The translations under genes were made by a program, and so were the position numbers. This document shows, in pieces, positions 44,078 to 56,791 of a stretch of 64,000 bases of DNA. Numbering within the stretch: position 1 is the first letter of the stretch; every line of letters begins with the position of its first letter. This DNA comes from Corynebacterium rouxii (lineage in GTDB: Bacteria; Actinomycetota; Actinomycetes; Mycobacteriales; Mycobacteriaceae), in assembly GCF_902702935.1 (NCBI RefSeq), contig NZ_LR738855.1:558001-622000 (forward strand), read 5' to 3'. The notes beneath the pieces were generated by a model. It saw only the letters and a program-made list of their open reading frames with translations, was not told the origin of the DNA and did no database searches.

Positions 44078-45394
44078 TTAAATGGCGTCGAGACCTGCAG
44101 TGAGATCGGCGATGATGTCGTCGATGGATTCGATTCCGACGGATAGTCGGATCGTTGCTTGATTAATTCCTGCGGCAAGAAGTGTCGATTCTTCCGATTG
44201 CGAGTGTGTGGTGGTCGCTGGGTGGACTACGAGGGAACGTACGTCTCCGACGTTGGCGAGGTTCGAGTGTAATTTGAGCGCGTCGATAAAGCGCCATGCT
44301 TCGTCTTTTCCACCTTTAACGTCAAAGGAAAGTACGGACCCGGTGTAGTCGAATCCGAGTTTTTCTTTGACTGGATACCAGGGGGAGTCAGGAAGACCTG
44401 CGTAGTTCACTTTCGCAACTTTGTCGTGGTTTGCGAGGAATTTTGCTACGGCTAATGCGTTTTCGTTGTGGCGCTGTACTCGTAAAGAAAGTGTATCGAG
44501 TCCCTGGGCGGTGATCCATGCATTGAGTGGTGACGGGGCTGCGCCGGTGTCGCGCAGAAGTCCGACGCGCGCCTTAAGTCCGAAGGCTGGGGCACCAAGA
44601 TCGGAATACTTGAGACCGTGATAGGCGGGGTCTGGGGTGACAAAGTCGGGGAAGATAGGTTCGCCGTTGCGTGTGACAGTCCAATCGAAGTTTCCTCCGT
44701 CGACAAGCACTCCGCCGAGTCCGGAACCATTTCCAGTGTAGAACTTGGTAAGGGACGCCACGACGACGTCCGCGCCGAGTTCGAGTGGGCGTACAAGGGC
44801 TGCGGTAGCGAGGGTGTTGTCGACGACCAGTGGTACTTGATGTTTGTGGGCAACCTCTGCGACTGCGGGAATATCAAGCACGTCTGCTTGTGGATTAGCG
44901 AAGGTTTCACCGTAGAGTGCGACTGTGTTGTCTTGAATTGCAGCCTCCCATGAGGCTGGATCGTCAGGATTTTCTACGAATGTTGTTTCAATATCCAAGC
45001 GTGCCAAGGTGACAGCGAAAAGTGTTTCGGTACCGCCGTAAATGCGGGGGCTGGACACGATGTGGGAACCCGCGCGTGCGATGTTGAGGATGGCGGCGGT
45101 TTCGGCGGCCATTCCGGAAGCGAAAAGTACGGCGTGTACGCCACCTTCGAGGTTAGCTAGGCGTTCTTCGACAGCCGCAACTGTTGGGTTGGTCAGGCGT
45201 GAGTAGACCGGACCTGCGTCGGAAAGATTGAAGCGGTTCGCTGCGTGTTCAGCATCGTTAAAAACATACGATGATGTCAGGTAAATCGGTAAGTTGCGGG
45301 CACCAGTATCACTATCGACGCCCTGCCCTGCGTGGATGGAGCGAGTCTCGAAACCCCATTCGCTGGCGTTGGAATTATCGTATTTTGTTGGCAT
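44078..45394 (-). CDS. metY: O-acetylhomoserine sulfhydrylase
   Basis: A protein of 438 residues, of the PLP-dependent Cys/Met metabolism family. It makes homocysteine from O-acetylhomoserine and sulfide (product of MetX). Features: ETRSIHAGQGVDSDTGARNLPIYLTSSYVF, YSRLTNPTVAAVEERLANLEGG, ASGMAAETAAIL, PLVVDNTLATAALVRPLELGADVVVASLTKFYTGNG with the PLP-binding lysine in SLTKF. The start codon is embedded in a palindrome copy whose GGAAGGA arm also provides the ribosome site. A McbR-like box is 67 bases upstream. In C. glutamicum metX and metY are neighbours; here the haem locus lies between them. Confidence 0.96.
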   Translation of the reverse strand: MPTKYDNSNASEWGFETRSIHAGQGVDSDTGARNLPIYLTSSYVFNDAEHAANRFNLSDAGPVYSRLTNPTVAAVEERLANLEGGVHAVLFASGMAAETAAILNIARAGSHIVSSPRIYGGTETLFAVTLARLDIETTFVENPDDPASWEAAIQDNTVALYGETFANPQADVLDIPAVAEVAHKHQVPLVVDNTLATAALVRPLELGADVVVASLTKFYTGNGSGLGGVLVDGGNFDWTVTRNGEPIFPDFVTPDPAYHGLKYSDLGAPAFGLKARVGLLRDTGAAPSPLNAWITAQGLDTLSLRVQRHNENALAVAKFLANHDKVAKVNYAGLPDSPWYPVKEKLGFDYTGSVLSFDVKGGKDEAWRFIDALKLHSNLANVGDVRSLVVHPATTTHSQSEESTLLAAGINQATIRLSVGIESIDDIIADLTAGLDAI

Positions 45395-45412
45395 GAATCG
45401 TCGATTCCTTCC
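45390..45412 (-). repeat. Dispersed palindrome that supplies the metY ribosome site
   Basis: On the minus strand GGGAAGGAATC, GAC, GATTC leads straight into ATGCC; the second arm is degenerate because the start codon replaces it. Confidence 0.75.
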
Positions 45413-45460
45413 CTAAGATGTTTTCGTTGCAAGCAACGCTAGGGTGACGCCAGAGAAAAA

Positions 45461-45476
45461 GAAACCGCTCGGTCTA
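45461..45476. promoter_or_regulatory. McbR-like box before metY
   Basis: GAAACCGCTCGGTCTA: an intact GTCTA half-site and a weak second half (GAAAC). The weakest of the four boxes. Confidence 0.45.
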
Positions 45477-45590
45477 TAAAATTCTAAAAAGCCCATTTCA
45501 GATAGTGAATAAAAATGTAGACAAAGTGGTGTGCATTTGGGGGTAGTTGGTTGCGGTGATCGCAGAGAAAACATGGGGGAAGGGCATAGA

Positions 45591-45625
45591 AAATGGGAAG
45601 GAATCGACGATTCCTTCCCATTTTC
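45591..45625. terminator. Dispersed palindrome extended to a 35-bp perfect inverted repeat after icd
   Basis: The core 45596-45618 is a perfect repeat copy. The flanks AAAATG/CATTTT extend it, giving a long stem with A/T ends that can act as a terminator for icd (minus strand), 22 bases beyond its stop. Confidence 0.8.
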
Positions 45626-45646
45626 TAGCTATAAAAGAGCGCGAGT

Positions 45647-47872
<2,226 letters not shown>

Positions 47873-48073
47873 TCATCAGGTATTCATTGGGCTCGTAGTA
47901 CAACCGACAAGAATACCTGTTACCCAGCACTTTTTCAGTCTTCAGCTGCAAAAAACGCCCTTAGCTGGGCTTTGAGTATGGGGCAGCGGGGGTAAAAACA
48001 GTACAAGCGTCCTGTTTCACGGGTGTTGTTGCGCGCTACAACGTGGGGTATGGGGGACGCTAATCAGGGAAAC

Positions 48074-49330
48074 ATGCAAACGCTGTTAAGGTATCTCGTC
48101 GTGCTTGTCAACCACCTCAATCAAAGAAAACCTGTACCTCGTCAAACAGAGATCACTCATCGTCACCGACTCATCGCCATGTTGGCGTTGGCGCTCGGCG
48201 GATTTGGTATCGGTGTTACCGAATTCGTCTCCATGGGCTTGCTTAGCCTCATTGCCGAAGACTTCAATGTGGCGGAGTCTACTGCCGGTCACGTGATTAC
48301 CGCCTATGCGATGGGCGTGGTCGTCGGTGCGCCCGTCATCACCGCTTTTACCGGAATGATTCCGCGCCGACGTCTACTGATTTTGTTGATGATTGCCTTT
48401 ACAATCGGCAACGCGTTGACAGTCTTTACCACTTCTTATCCTGTGCTGATGGCTGCACGCTTTTTAGCTGGCTTGCCGCACGGTGCGTTTTTCTCCGTAG
48501 CGGGCCTTGCAGTGGCGTCGATGGCCCCTGAAGGACAACGTGGCCGCGCCCTCGCTTTTGTCGGCATGGGATTGCCCGTGGCAACTGTGGTCGGTGTACC
48601 CGCTGTTCAAGCTTTGGGATTTGCTACCACGTGGAAAGCCGCGTACGTGGTGGTCACCATCATCGGTGCTATTACCTTGGCATTGTTGTGGACCCTCATG
48701 CCGCACATGTCCAAGATGAAACCCACGAGCCCACTCACAGAACTCGGTGCGTTAAAGAATGGCCAAGTCTGGGCATCACTGCTGATCGGTTCGGTGGGCT
48801 TCGGCGGAATGTTTGCCGTGTATACCTATATTTCTTGGACAATGACGCAGCGCGCGGGTGTGCCTGAGGCGCTCATGTGGATCGTGCTGATGGCGTACGG
48901 ACTTGGCATGATTGCGGGCAATTTTATCGGCGGACGCCTTTCCGACTGGAGTGTGGAATACGGAATTCTTACTGCCCTTATCTGCATTGTGCTCACCTTG
49001 GTGAGTTTCTACTTCACCAGTGCCTATGCGTGGATCGCCATCATCAACTTTGCTCTTGTGGGTCTTTCCGGCTCGATGCTCATTCCATCTCTTCAGATCA
49101 GGCTCATGGATGTTGCAGGTCGTGCGCAGACCCTAGCTGCCGCACTCAACCACTCGGCGCTTAACATCGCGAATGCTTGTGGCGCACTGCTTGGCGGTGT
49201 GGTTATCAGCGCAGGATATAGCTATTCTGCTCCTGCTCTTGCTGGTGCTGCTTTAGGTTGTGCCGCCATCATCATTTGGATTCCAGCGCATATCACGCGC
49301 AGTAAACAAGAACGCAAACAGCACAGCTAG
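48074..49330 (+). CDS. MFS exporter (DHA1/AraJ-like)
   Basis: A protein of 418 residues with twelve helices, from ATG 48074 (ribosome site CAGGGA 5 bases upstream; GTG 48101 is an alternative). It has the DHA1 opening LALGGFGIGVTEFVSMGLLSLIAEDFNVAESTAGHVITAYAMGVVVGAP, motif A-like PRRRLLILLMIAFTIGN, and the motif C region ARFLAGLPHGAFFSVAGLAVASMAPEGQRGRALAFVGMGLPVATVVGVP. Such proteins export sugars or drugs. It is followed 10 bases later by the exonuclease gene. Confidence 0.88.
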   Translation: MQTLLRYLVVLVNHLNQRKPVPRQTEITHRHRLIAMLALALGGFGIGVTEFVSMGLLSLIAEDFNVAESTAGHVITAYAMGVVVGAPVITAFTGMIPRRRLLILLMIAFTIGNALTVFTTSYPVLMAARFLAGLPHGAFFSVAGLAVASMAPEGQRGRALAFVGMGLPVATVVGVPAVQALGFATTWKAAYVVVTIIGAITLALLWTLMPHMSKMKPTSPLTELGALKNGQVWASLLIGSVGFGGMFAVYTYISWTMTQRAGVPEALMWIVLMAYGLGMIAGNFIGGRLSDWSVEYGILTALICIVLTLVSFYFTSAYAWIAIINFALVGLSGSMLIPSLQIRLMDVAGRAQTLAAALNHSALNIANACGALLGGVVISAGYSYSAPALAGAALGCAAIIIWIPAHITRSKQERKQHS

Positions 49331-49340
49331 GATGACCAGC

Positions 49341-50246
49341 ATGCAAATTACAACAGTTAACGTCAATGGAATTCGTGCTGCCGTCAAGCAGCGTAGCGAC
49401 GCCAACCGCGGCATGCTTCCTTGGCTAGAACAGTCCGGTTCCGATGTCGTCTTGCTGCAAGAGATTCGTGCTTCGGAAAAAGATTCTCTTACTGCTTTGG
49501 CACCTGCCCTCGATGCCGGATGGCACTATGTTGGCGCTCCTGCTGCTGCCAAAGGCCGCGCCGGGGTGGGTATTTTAAGTCGCCAGCCACTGCGTGATGT
49601 TCAGGTGGGGTTGGAAGGATTCGTCGATTCTGGCCGGTACATCCAAGCAACACTGTCTGATCCTGATGCAGTTCATGACGTGGTGGTAGCGTCGCTCTAC
49701 TTGCCTTCTGGCTCTGCCGATACTGATAAGCAAGACGAGAAATACCGTTTCCTTGATGTGTTCGGTCCGTTTCTTGAGCAAGCGGCGCAGGATAATCCGC
49801 ACATGGTAGTCGGTGGTGATTGGAACATTTGTCACCGCATGCAAGATCTGAAGAATTGGAAAACGAACCGAAAGAAGTCTGGCTTCCTTCCAGATGAACG
49901 CGCCTTTATGGATTCGGTATTTGGTGTTTTCCCTGATTCTGAAAGCCAGGTATCCGATGCTGGCGAATGGGCAGGGGCGGTGGAATACACCTCGGAGCAG
50001 CGTCGCACGCCGGCTGAAGATCCGAAATGGTTTGATGTGGCGCGTCGATTAGCACCCGAGGATGCTGCCTATACTTGGTGGACCTACCGTGGTCAGGCGT
50101 TTGATACGAATGCGGGTTGGCGTATCGATTATCAAGCAGCAACTTCTGCGATGCTGAAGCGCGCGACCCGGTGCTGGGTCGATAAAGCAGCAGCATATGA
50201 TTTGAGGTGGTCGGATCATTCACCTTTGACGGTGGTGTATTCCTAA
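49341..50246 (+). CDS. Exonuclease III-type AP endonuclease
   Basis: A protein of 301 residues from ATG 49341 (AGGA 8 bases upstream; ATG 49332 possible). ExoIII/Xth fold: TTVNVNGIRAAVKQ, VVLLQEIRASEKD (catalytic Glu), VVASLYLPSG, VVGGDWNICH (Asp/Asn), DERAFMDSVFG, YTWWTYRGQAFDTNAGWRIDYQ and the closing RWSDHSPLTV (catalytic Asp-His). It cuts DNA at abasic sites in base excision repair. A palindrome copy (49613-49635) encodes LEGFVDSGRYI at the surface. Confidence 0.92.
   Translation: MQITTVNVNGIRAAVKQRSDANRGMLPWLEQSGSDVVLLQEIRASEKDSLTALAPALDAGWHYVGAPAAAKGRAGVGILSRQPLRDVQVGLEGFVDSGRYIQATLSDPDAVHDVVVASLYLPSGSADTDKQDEKYRFLDVFGPFLEQAAQDNPHMVVGGDWNICHRMQDLKNWKTNRKKSGFLPDERAFMDSVFGVFPDSESQVSDAGEWAGAVEYTSEQRRTPAEDPKWFDVARRLAPEDAAYTWWTYRGQAFDTNAGWRIDYQAATSAMLKRATRCWVDKAAAYDLRWSDHSPLTVVYS
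49613..49635. repeat. Dispersed palindrome, copy in the exonuclease gene
   Basis: GGAAGGATTC, GTC, GATTCTGGCC; two or three mismatches. It is read as EGFVDSG. Confidence 0.7.
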
Positions 50247-50401
50247 ACTCGGACCTGGCGTGGCGCCTTATCGCACAGACTGGTTCACAGGCTGTAGACG
50301 CGGATGGGGGCTAAGGTCAGACACCTCGTTTCGATTAATTTTGGTTGCGGTAGTACTGTCAGTGCGTCGACGTTGACAATAGAATCAGGAGCAGTTACAT
50401 C

Positions 50402-51804
<1,403 letters not shown>

Positions 51805-51831
51805 AACGCTGACAATTACAACTTTGCAACG

Positions 51832-51870
51832 ATCCGGCTGCTTCGCCACTATGAGGCAGCCGGATTGCTG
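51832..51870 (+). terminator. Terminator after trpS
   Basis: ATCCGGCTGC pairs with GCAGCCGGAT around a 14-base loop, then TGCTGTTTCT. Confidence 0.8.
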
Positions 51871-51932
51871 TTTCTGCCTATAGTCTGGATGAAGTCCCCA
51901 GCTCACAATGATTTAAAAAGGCAGAAATTCTT

Positions 51933-53093
51933 ATGGCGTCTCGAGGCTCAGGAAAAATCTCAGCGAACACCGTTGTGCCCGCATCATCGCGTGCCGCACA
52001 CCAACGTGAGAGCATTCGCGCCATGTCCACCCGCCAAAATCGCAACAAGACAGACGAGTTCGGCATTGAACGATCAACCGCCGACGACCCCGGGATCGTC
52101 GACAAGCTGCGTCTTAAGTGGGGGTGGTTTGACCATCTCATGCGTATGAATGAGCGGTACAGCCAAGAAGGCGGTAACCAGTACTCCGCGGGCATTACTT
52201 ATTTTTCTGTGTTGTCGATGTTCCCAATCCTCATGCTGGTGATGGCCGCGGCAGCAACTATCCTTGCTCGCCAGCCAGAAACACTGCAGCAATTACAGGA
52301 AAGAATCACCGATTCTGTCGACGCTTCCATCGCCGACACTCTCAAAGAAATCCTCGATACCGCCATCAGTCAACGCGGTGCCATGTTCGGCATCGGTGGC
52401 CTTACCGCCTTGTGGTCCGGTCTAAGCTGGATGTCGCACCTGCGCTACGGGGCGTCGAAAATGTGGCGCTACCCAGTCACTGGCGATAACTTTGCGAAAA
52501 CAAAATTCCAAGATTTCCTAGGGTTTCTCGGCCTGCTTGTGGCCATGGGCATCGCGCTGGGCATCACTGCTATCGGCTCCTCCGGCCTGACTACGCAGCT
52601 TATCGACGCTATCGAGCTTGCCGACGTCCCCGGTATCTTCCTTCTCACATTCGTCATCTCCTTGGTTGTGGGACTCATCGCCAACTTCTGCGTATTCCTC
52701 TGGCTTATCAAATACCTTCCCCGTGGCGAAGTCCCCGCCAAATCAGCGTTGGAAGCCGCAGGCATCGGTGCTGTGCTCTTCGAGATCTTCAAGCAGCTCG
52801 CATCGCAATTCTTCTCCAACGCATTAAGCAACCCCGCAGGAGCTACCTTCGGCCCCATCATTGGACTCATGGTTTTGCTCTACTTCATCTGGCGCATCCT
52901 TATGTACTGCTGCGCTTGGGCTGCAACCACCGCGGAATCCCTCGCCATTGCCAAACTCGAGCCGCCAGCACCAGCCGTCATCCGCGTTCGCGAAGAAATC
53001 CGCACCGGCGGCGATAAAGGCAAAGGCATTGGAATCGGCCTCGCCGGTGCTGCAGCTGCGACTGCCTTGCTGTCACTTTGGAAGCGCAAGTAA
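51933..53093 (+). CDS. YihY/virulence-factor BrkB family inner-membrane protein
   Basis: A protein of 386 residues. A hydrophilic, basic N-terminus of about 60 residues is followed by the YihY core: RYSQEGGNQYSAGITYFSVLSMFPILMLVMAAAATIL, then GAMFGIGGLTALWSGLSWMSHLRYGASKMW, FLGFLGLLVAMGIALGITAIGSSGL, and FGPIIGLMVLLYFIWRILMYCCAWAAT. Six helices in total and a basic C-terminus. The function of the family is unknown (earlier labelled RNase BN in error). The position after trpS is as in C. glutamicum. A palindrome copy (52298-52319) encodes QERITDSVD. Confidence 0.85.
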   Translation: MASRGSGKISANTVVPASSRAAHQRESIRAMSTRQNRNKTDEFGIERSTADDPGIVDKLRLKWGWFDHLMRMNERYSQEGGNQYSAGITYFSVLSMFPILMLVMAAAATILARQPETLQQLQERITDSVDASIADTLKEILDTAISQRGAMFGIGGLTALWSGLSWMSHLRYGASKMWRYPVTGDNFAKTKFQDFLGFLGLLVAMGIALGITAIGSSGLTTQLIDAIELADVPGIFLLTFVISLVVGLIANFCVFLWLIKYLPRGEVPAKSALEAAGIGAVLFEIFKQLASQFFSNALSNPAGATFGPIIGLMVLLYFIWRILMYCCAWAATTAESLAIAKLEPPAPAVIRVREEIRTGGDKGKGIGIGLAGAAAATALLSLWKRK

Positions 53094-53139
53094 CTCCCAA
53101 CGACCCCTAGAATTCGCCTGATTCAACCAAAATAAAAAC

Positions 53140-53193
53140 AACCCCCTAGGTACGCAGACGATGACGCACATCGGCTCCGTACCTAGGGGGTTT
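53140..53193. terminator. Bidirectional terminator between two convergent genes
   Basis: AACCCCCTAGGTAC pairs with GTACCTAGGGGGTT, followed by TTCTGTTTT on the + strand and TTTTTATTTT on the other. Confidence 0.9.
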
Positions 53194-53198
53194 CTGTT

Positions 53199-54422
53199 TT
53201 AACCTTCCACACGATCTTCACGTTTACCGAACATCCACGCTAGTGCCCCAAGCACCACCAGCGCTGCCAACGCACCCAGAATCACAAAGCGAGGGGTCGT
53301 ATCGCGGTTATCAGAAGGATTAGTAAACGACGGGCGTGAGAGTTCTTTTGGTTGCGATTCTTCGGAAGGAATCGTCGATTCCTTCCGAAGAATCGACCCT
53401 ACTGCTTGGTTTTCGGCGACTTTGTAGCCAGCGTCGATAAGCTTGTTGGCTTGTTCCCATGGACGTCCGAGGTCGATGGTGGTGTCGAGGATGACGGCGG
53501 CGATGCGGCGACCGTTGATGTTTTTCGCGCCGACGAAGGTGTGGTGGGCGTCGTCAGTAAAACCGGTTTTACCGCCGATGCCGTGTTCGGTGTTCATGAG
53601 GATGCCGTTGTCATTCCAGACTTGGAACGTTGTGCCGGTTTTATCGGCGGGAAGTTCTGAGTATTCCTTTTTCACGGTGTCTGCGAAGACGGGGTTTTGC
53701 CATGCTGCTTGATAGATCACAGCAAGGTCGCGCACAGAAGTGGACATGCCTTGGGCATCGAGGCCCGTGTACGAGGCGGCGTGCGTGTCGACGGTTCCCA
53801 ATTCTTGCGCAAGATCATTGATCTTTTTGATGGTGGTGTCTTCGCCGCCGAGGGCGCGTGCGAGTGCACTGGCGGCATCGTTTCCGCTGCCGAGGAGTAG
53901 TCCGTCGAGTAGTTGTTGGACGGAATAGTCGATTCCTTCCACAAATCCGACGGCGGAACCTTCTTGGTTAACGTCGTCGTTGGTAACGGTTACTTTTTTC
54001 GAAAGATCGAGTTCGTCGATTGCGACGAGTGCGATGAGGGCTTTGATGACGGATGCTGGTCGGTATCGTCCGTGGGGATCTTTGGTAGCGATGACATCAC
54101 CGGTGTCGAGATCGAAGACCATCCACGCAGATGCGGTATTGGTGGGTACCTCGAAGCCGGTTGCTTTTGTGATCCCACAGCTACCAAATTCGTTGTCGAC
54201 AGTAGGAAGAGGTGCGATTGAAGTACGGCCTGGTTGGAGTTTTTCTGAGGTTGTTTCAGCCGATGGTGGAGTAGTGGCGTTGTCGCATTTGTCAGTGTTG
54301 GGTGCGGAGGAACGCGGCGCGGGATCAGCTGATGCTGGTGCCATGGATACGCTAAGGACGGTAGGGGTGAATGTTGCAGTGAAGGCGGTCAGCGTGATGA
54401 GGGTTTTTGGCACACGTTTCAT
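53199..54422 (-). CDS. Serine-type D-alanyl-D-alanine carboxypeptidase (peptidase S11)
   Basis: A protein of 407 residues from ATG 54422 (MKRVPKTLITLTAFTAT...; a frame extends 45 bases further). Signal peptide, then the penicillin-binding motifs in order: SxxK in PASVIKAL, SxN in GSGNDAA, and KTG in GGKTGFTDDA. A C-terminal membrane anchor (FVILGALAALVVLGALAWMFG) follows. It trims the terminal D-Ala from peptidoglycan peptides outside the membrane. A perfect palindrome with flanking extension (53364-53386) encodes LRKESTIPSEES between the catalytic domain and anchor; another copy (53918-53940) encodes VEGIDYSVQ. Divergent from the next gene by 34 bases. Confidence 0.9.
   Translation of the reverse strand: MKRVPKTLITLTAFTATFTPTVLSVSMAPASADPAPRSSAPNTDKCDNATTPPSAETTSEKLQPGRTSIAPLPTVDNEFGSCGITKATGFEVPTNTASAWMVFDLDTGDVIATKDPHGRYRPASVIKALIALVAIDELDLSKKVTVTNDDVNQEGSAVGFVEGIDYSVQQLLDGLLLGSGNDAASALARALGGEDTTIKKINDLAQELGTVDTHAASYTGLDAQGMSTSVRDLAVIYQAAWQNPVFADTVKKEYSELPADKTGTTFQVWNDNGILMNTEHGIGGKTGFTDDAHHTFVGAKNINGRRIAAVILDTTIDLGRPWEQANKLIDAGYKVAENQAVGSILRKESTIPSEESQPKELSRPSFTNPSDNRDTTPRFVILGALAALVVLGALAWMFGKREDRVEG
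53364..53386. repeat. Dispersed palindrome, perfect copy in the carboxypeptidase linker
   Basis: Perfect, with further pairing TTC/GAA outward; a direct GATTCTTC precedes it. It is read as KESTIPS. Confidence 0.95.
53918..53940. repeat. Dispersed palindrome, decayed copy in the carboxypeptidase catalytic domain
   Basis: GGACGGAATA, GTC, GATTCCTTCC; one arm has two changes. It is read as EGIDYS. Confidence 0.75.
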
Positions 54423-54456
54423 ACTTATGATGGTGCCGTGGCTTAAGGTGTAGTTC

Positions 54457-55404
54457 ATGTATGACACCCCTATTTTCCGTTCAGAATTTAAAGTAATTTC
54501 GCATGAGTTGATTCACGCACTACCGAAAGTGATTCTCGGCGAGTCTGGTGACGCTGCTTATATGCAGTCGCGGGTGCAGCAACTGGCGGATGACCACGTG
54601 GCATATTTTGAGTGCACGGTGCCGCATGAGGATATTGATCGTGCGATTTCTGTCGCCGAACAAGCTCCTTTTACCGTGGGAGTGGTGGAAAGAATCGACG
54701 ATTCTTCCCAGTACACAGACCGTTCGCAGACACCTGTCGTCGTGGGCTTTTCGACGCAATCCACTGAGGTAGCCGCTGTTTTGAGAGAGAACCTTGTTCC
54801 TTTTGAGCTCGATGGCAGCGTCGCCGATCAGGTTCGTGTGGGTGCTAGTCGCATAGTTCACGGCATTGGTTTGTTTGAGGATTTTCGTTTCGAAGATGAC
54901 GATATTGTCCCAGGAAAGCTTTCGTCATGGGTTCGCGATCGTGATTATCCAGTACTTGTGGAGCCATTTGCTGATCTTGAAAATGGTGAAGTGGCAGAGC
55001 TCGCGGATCATCCGTTGCCGTTGATGTCTAAGTTGGGGTACCGGACAGCATCGTCGATTCTTTCCACAGATCGTCTTTTGGAATTGACGGAGTACTTGGA
55101 ATTACAGATCGAGGATCTATTCGAGTTGACTCAAGATGCCGTGGCAGTGTCGTTGTTGCCGCAGCCGCTGCGGGTGCAGTTGTGGGAAGAGTTGGTTTTC
55201 CCTGTTTTTGAGCAGCTTGGTGAGGATTTTGCTGATGATTTCACAGGAGATGCTACAGAAAGCGCGACTGAGCAAAGCTCTGAGCGTGAGCATGCAGATC
55301 ATGTGCATACCGATCACCGTCATGGTGAGGTTGCAGGTTTAGAAGGTGTGGATCCGCAGTTTCTAGATGCGATGGGTATTGAATTCGATGATCTAGACCT
55401 GTAA
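54457..55404 (+). CDS. Hypothetical acidic cytoplasmic protein
   Basis: A protein of 315 residues from ATG 54457 (AAGGTG 8 bases upstream). No signal peptide or membrane helix. I do not recognise a family. Visible features are EFKVISHELIHALPKVILG near the start (an HELIH sequence that superficially resembles a zinc-protease HExxH motif), a long acidic C-terminus, and a histidine-rich stretch HADHVHTDHRHGE at about residues 280-292, which could bind metal. Palindrome copies encode VERIDDSSQ (54687) and a half-copy ASSILST (55055). The HELIH motif is likely a coincidence because no third ligand is obvious. Confidence 0.6.
   Translation: MYDTPIFRSEFKVISHELIHALPKVILGESGDAAYMQSRVQQLADDHVAYFECTVPHEDIDRAISVAEQAPFTVGVVERIDDSSQYTDRSQTPVVVGFSTQSTEVAAVLRENLVPFELDGSVADQVRVGASRIVHGIGLFEDFRFEDDDIVPGKLSSWVRDRDYPVLVEPFADLENGEVAELADHPLPLMSKLGYRTASSILSTDRLLELTEYLELQIEDLFELTQDAVAVSLLPQPLRVQLWEELVFPVFEQLGEDFADDFTGDATESATEQSSEREHADHVHTDHRHGEVAGLEGVDPQFLDAMGIEFDDLDL
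54687..54708. repeat. Dispersed palindrome, copy in hypothetical gene
   Basis: GGAAAGAATC, GAC, GATTCTTCC; one base short. It is read as ERIDDS. Confidence 0.85.
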
Positions 55405-55538
55405 GCGACCTGTAAGCGACTGGGATGGGCTTTCCTTTCATAGAAATTTCCCCATGAGTTGGCCTGAGAAAAAGCAGGCACCGACTCATGGGGATTAGTC
55501 CAGCCGCGGTTATCGCGGCTATAAGTCCAGCGGAGTGC

Positions 55539-56771
55539 TTAGAATTTGCTGAATCGTTTGGTCAGCATTTTCTCCATTTCGGCCCAGCTCTCGGAGTGCT
55601 CGGTAAATGGTGGGGTGGGGGTGTAGCCGGAGACTCGGGTGGATCCGATCATGTAGGAGATATAGTCTTGCATGCGGGGGTTGGTAAGGAAGTAGGAGTT
55701 GAGGGAGTCGTCGGCTGCCCAGTCGGCTGCGTCGGCGAGGAGTTCGTAGGCGCGGGCCATTTGAGCGGTGTCTACGGCTTCGATGCTGGTGTTGATGTCT
55801 CGGGTGAGGCCATTGAATGAGTAGACATTGTCGGGGTGGACGGTGATATCGAGTTCGCCGGCGTTGACGGGGACCATGAGGTCTTCCCATGTGGATACGC
55901 GTGCGAGGTCGTGGTCGTCATGTTCGACGAGCCAGCGCATGAGGGACTTTCCGGAGTTGAAGGTGAAGATTTCTCCGTACTTTCCAAGGAACACCGGTTG
56001 TGCTTCCACGTAGGTGCGCAAGGTATAGAGGGTGCGGCCGTCGATGGAGATCTTGATGGGGTCTATGCCGGCAGCTGCCCATGGGGTGGCGTCGTAGGGG
56101 TCGACTTTTTCGGCGTCGGCTTTTTTCTTTTCTTCTTCGGCGATGCGGCGCTGCTCTGCTTCGGCGGTGGCGGCGTCGATACGCGCGGCTGCGGCGCTAA
56201 TGGCCTCGGCGTTTCCGTCAGTGTGGACGGTGATCACACTGTCGAGAGCGTCGATGACGTTATTCCAGCTTGTCAAGACGATGCGTCCGATACCGGTCCA
56301 TTCGCTGAGGCCGGAGTCGCCGGTGAAGTGGTCGCCACCACGCTCAGTGTTCATGAGGATGGAGTGTGAGGAGAAGAAGCTTTGTACTGGGATGGTGGCG
56401 GTCACATCGCCGAGGCTGCGTGCGATGGCGAAGCAGCGTGCTACTGCAGAGACGTTGGTGTGACTCGGACGTTCTGCGAGTAGCGCAGGGATGCCGATGA
56501 GGTCGTATTCTTGGCGATCGGTGGGCACGACGCGATCGTCGGCGCCGGCCATGAAGGCACCCCACTTGGGGTGGTCGCTGAGGTCGTGGCGCGCGCCGGA
56601 TTCGATGTAGGCGAGGACTGCTGCGGGGGATTCGAATACGTAAAGGTCGTCCCCGCTGCCGAGAAACGCCTGCCACTCGGCGCCATGTTCGCGCCATTGT
56701 GGTGCCCAGAGAGTGTAAAAGTCGCCCTCGGTCAGTGAGATTTTGACGGGTACGATTCCTTTGTTAGCCAT
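55539..56771 (-). CDS. Corynebacterial hypothetical protein with a duplicated domain
   Basis: A protein of 410 residues, soluble, without signal peptide. It contains two related domains: the first starts GIVPVKISLTEGDFYTLWAPQW and includes LYVFESPAAVLAYIESGARHDLSDHPKWGAF; the second starts GIDPIKISIDGRTLYTLRTY and includes GEIFTFNSGKSLMRWLVEHDDHDLARVSTWEDL. Between them is an alanine/glutamate-rich helix (AAAARIDAATAEAEQRRIAEEEKKKADAEK), probably a coiled coil. I do not recognise a named family. It stands before a P60 peptidase/EspC-like pair but is 20 bases downstream of it on the same strand, so it may be in the same operon. Confidence 0.7.
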   Translation of the reverse strand: MANKGIVPVKISLTEGDFYTLWAPQWREHGAEWQAFLGSGDDLYVFESPAAVLAYIESGARHDLSDHPKWGAFMAGADDRVVPTDRQEYDLIGIPALLAERPSHTNVSAVARCFAIARSLGDVTATIPVQSFFSSHSILMNTERGGDHFTGDSGLSEWTGIGRIVLTSWNNVIDALDSVITVHTDGNAEAISAAAARIDAATAEAEQRRIAEEEKKKADAEKVDPYDATPWAAAGIDPIKISIDGRTLYTLRTYVEAQPVFLGKYGEIFTFNSGKSLMRWLVEHDDHDLARVSTWEDLMVPVNAGELDITVHPDNVYSFNGLTRDINTSIEAVDTAQMARAYELLADAADWAADDSLNSYFLTNPRMQDYISYMIGSTRVSGYTPTPPFTEHSESWAEMEKMLTKRFSKF

Positions 56772-56791
56772 GGCTATGTATCTTAGCGGGT

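Noticed and set aside
54484..54500. HELIH in the hypothetical protein as a zinc-protease motif
   Set aside because: No third ligand motif follows and the rest does not resemble a protease fold.
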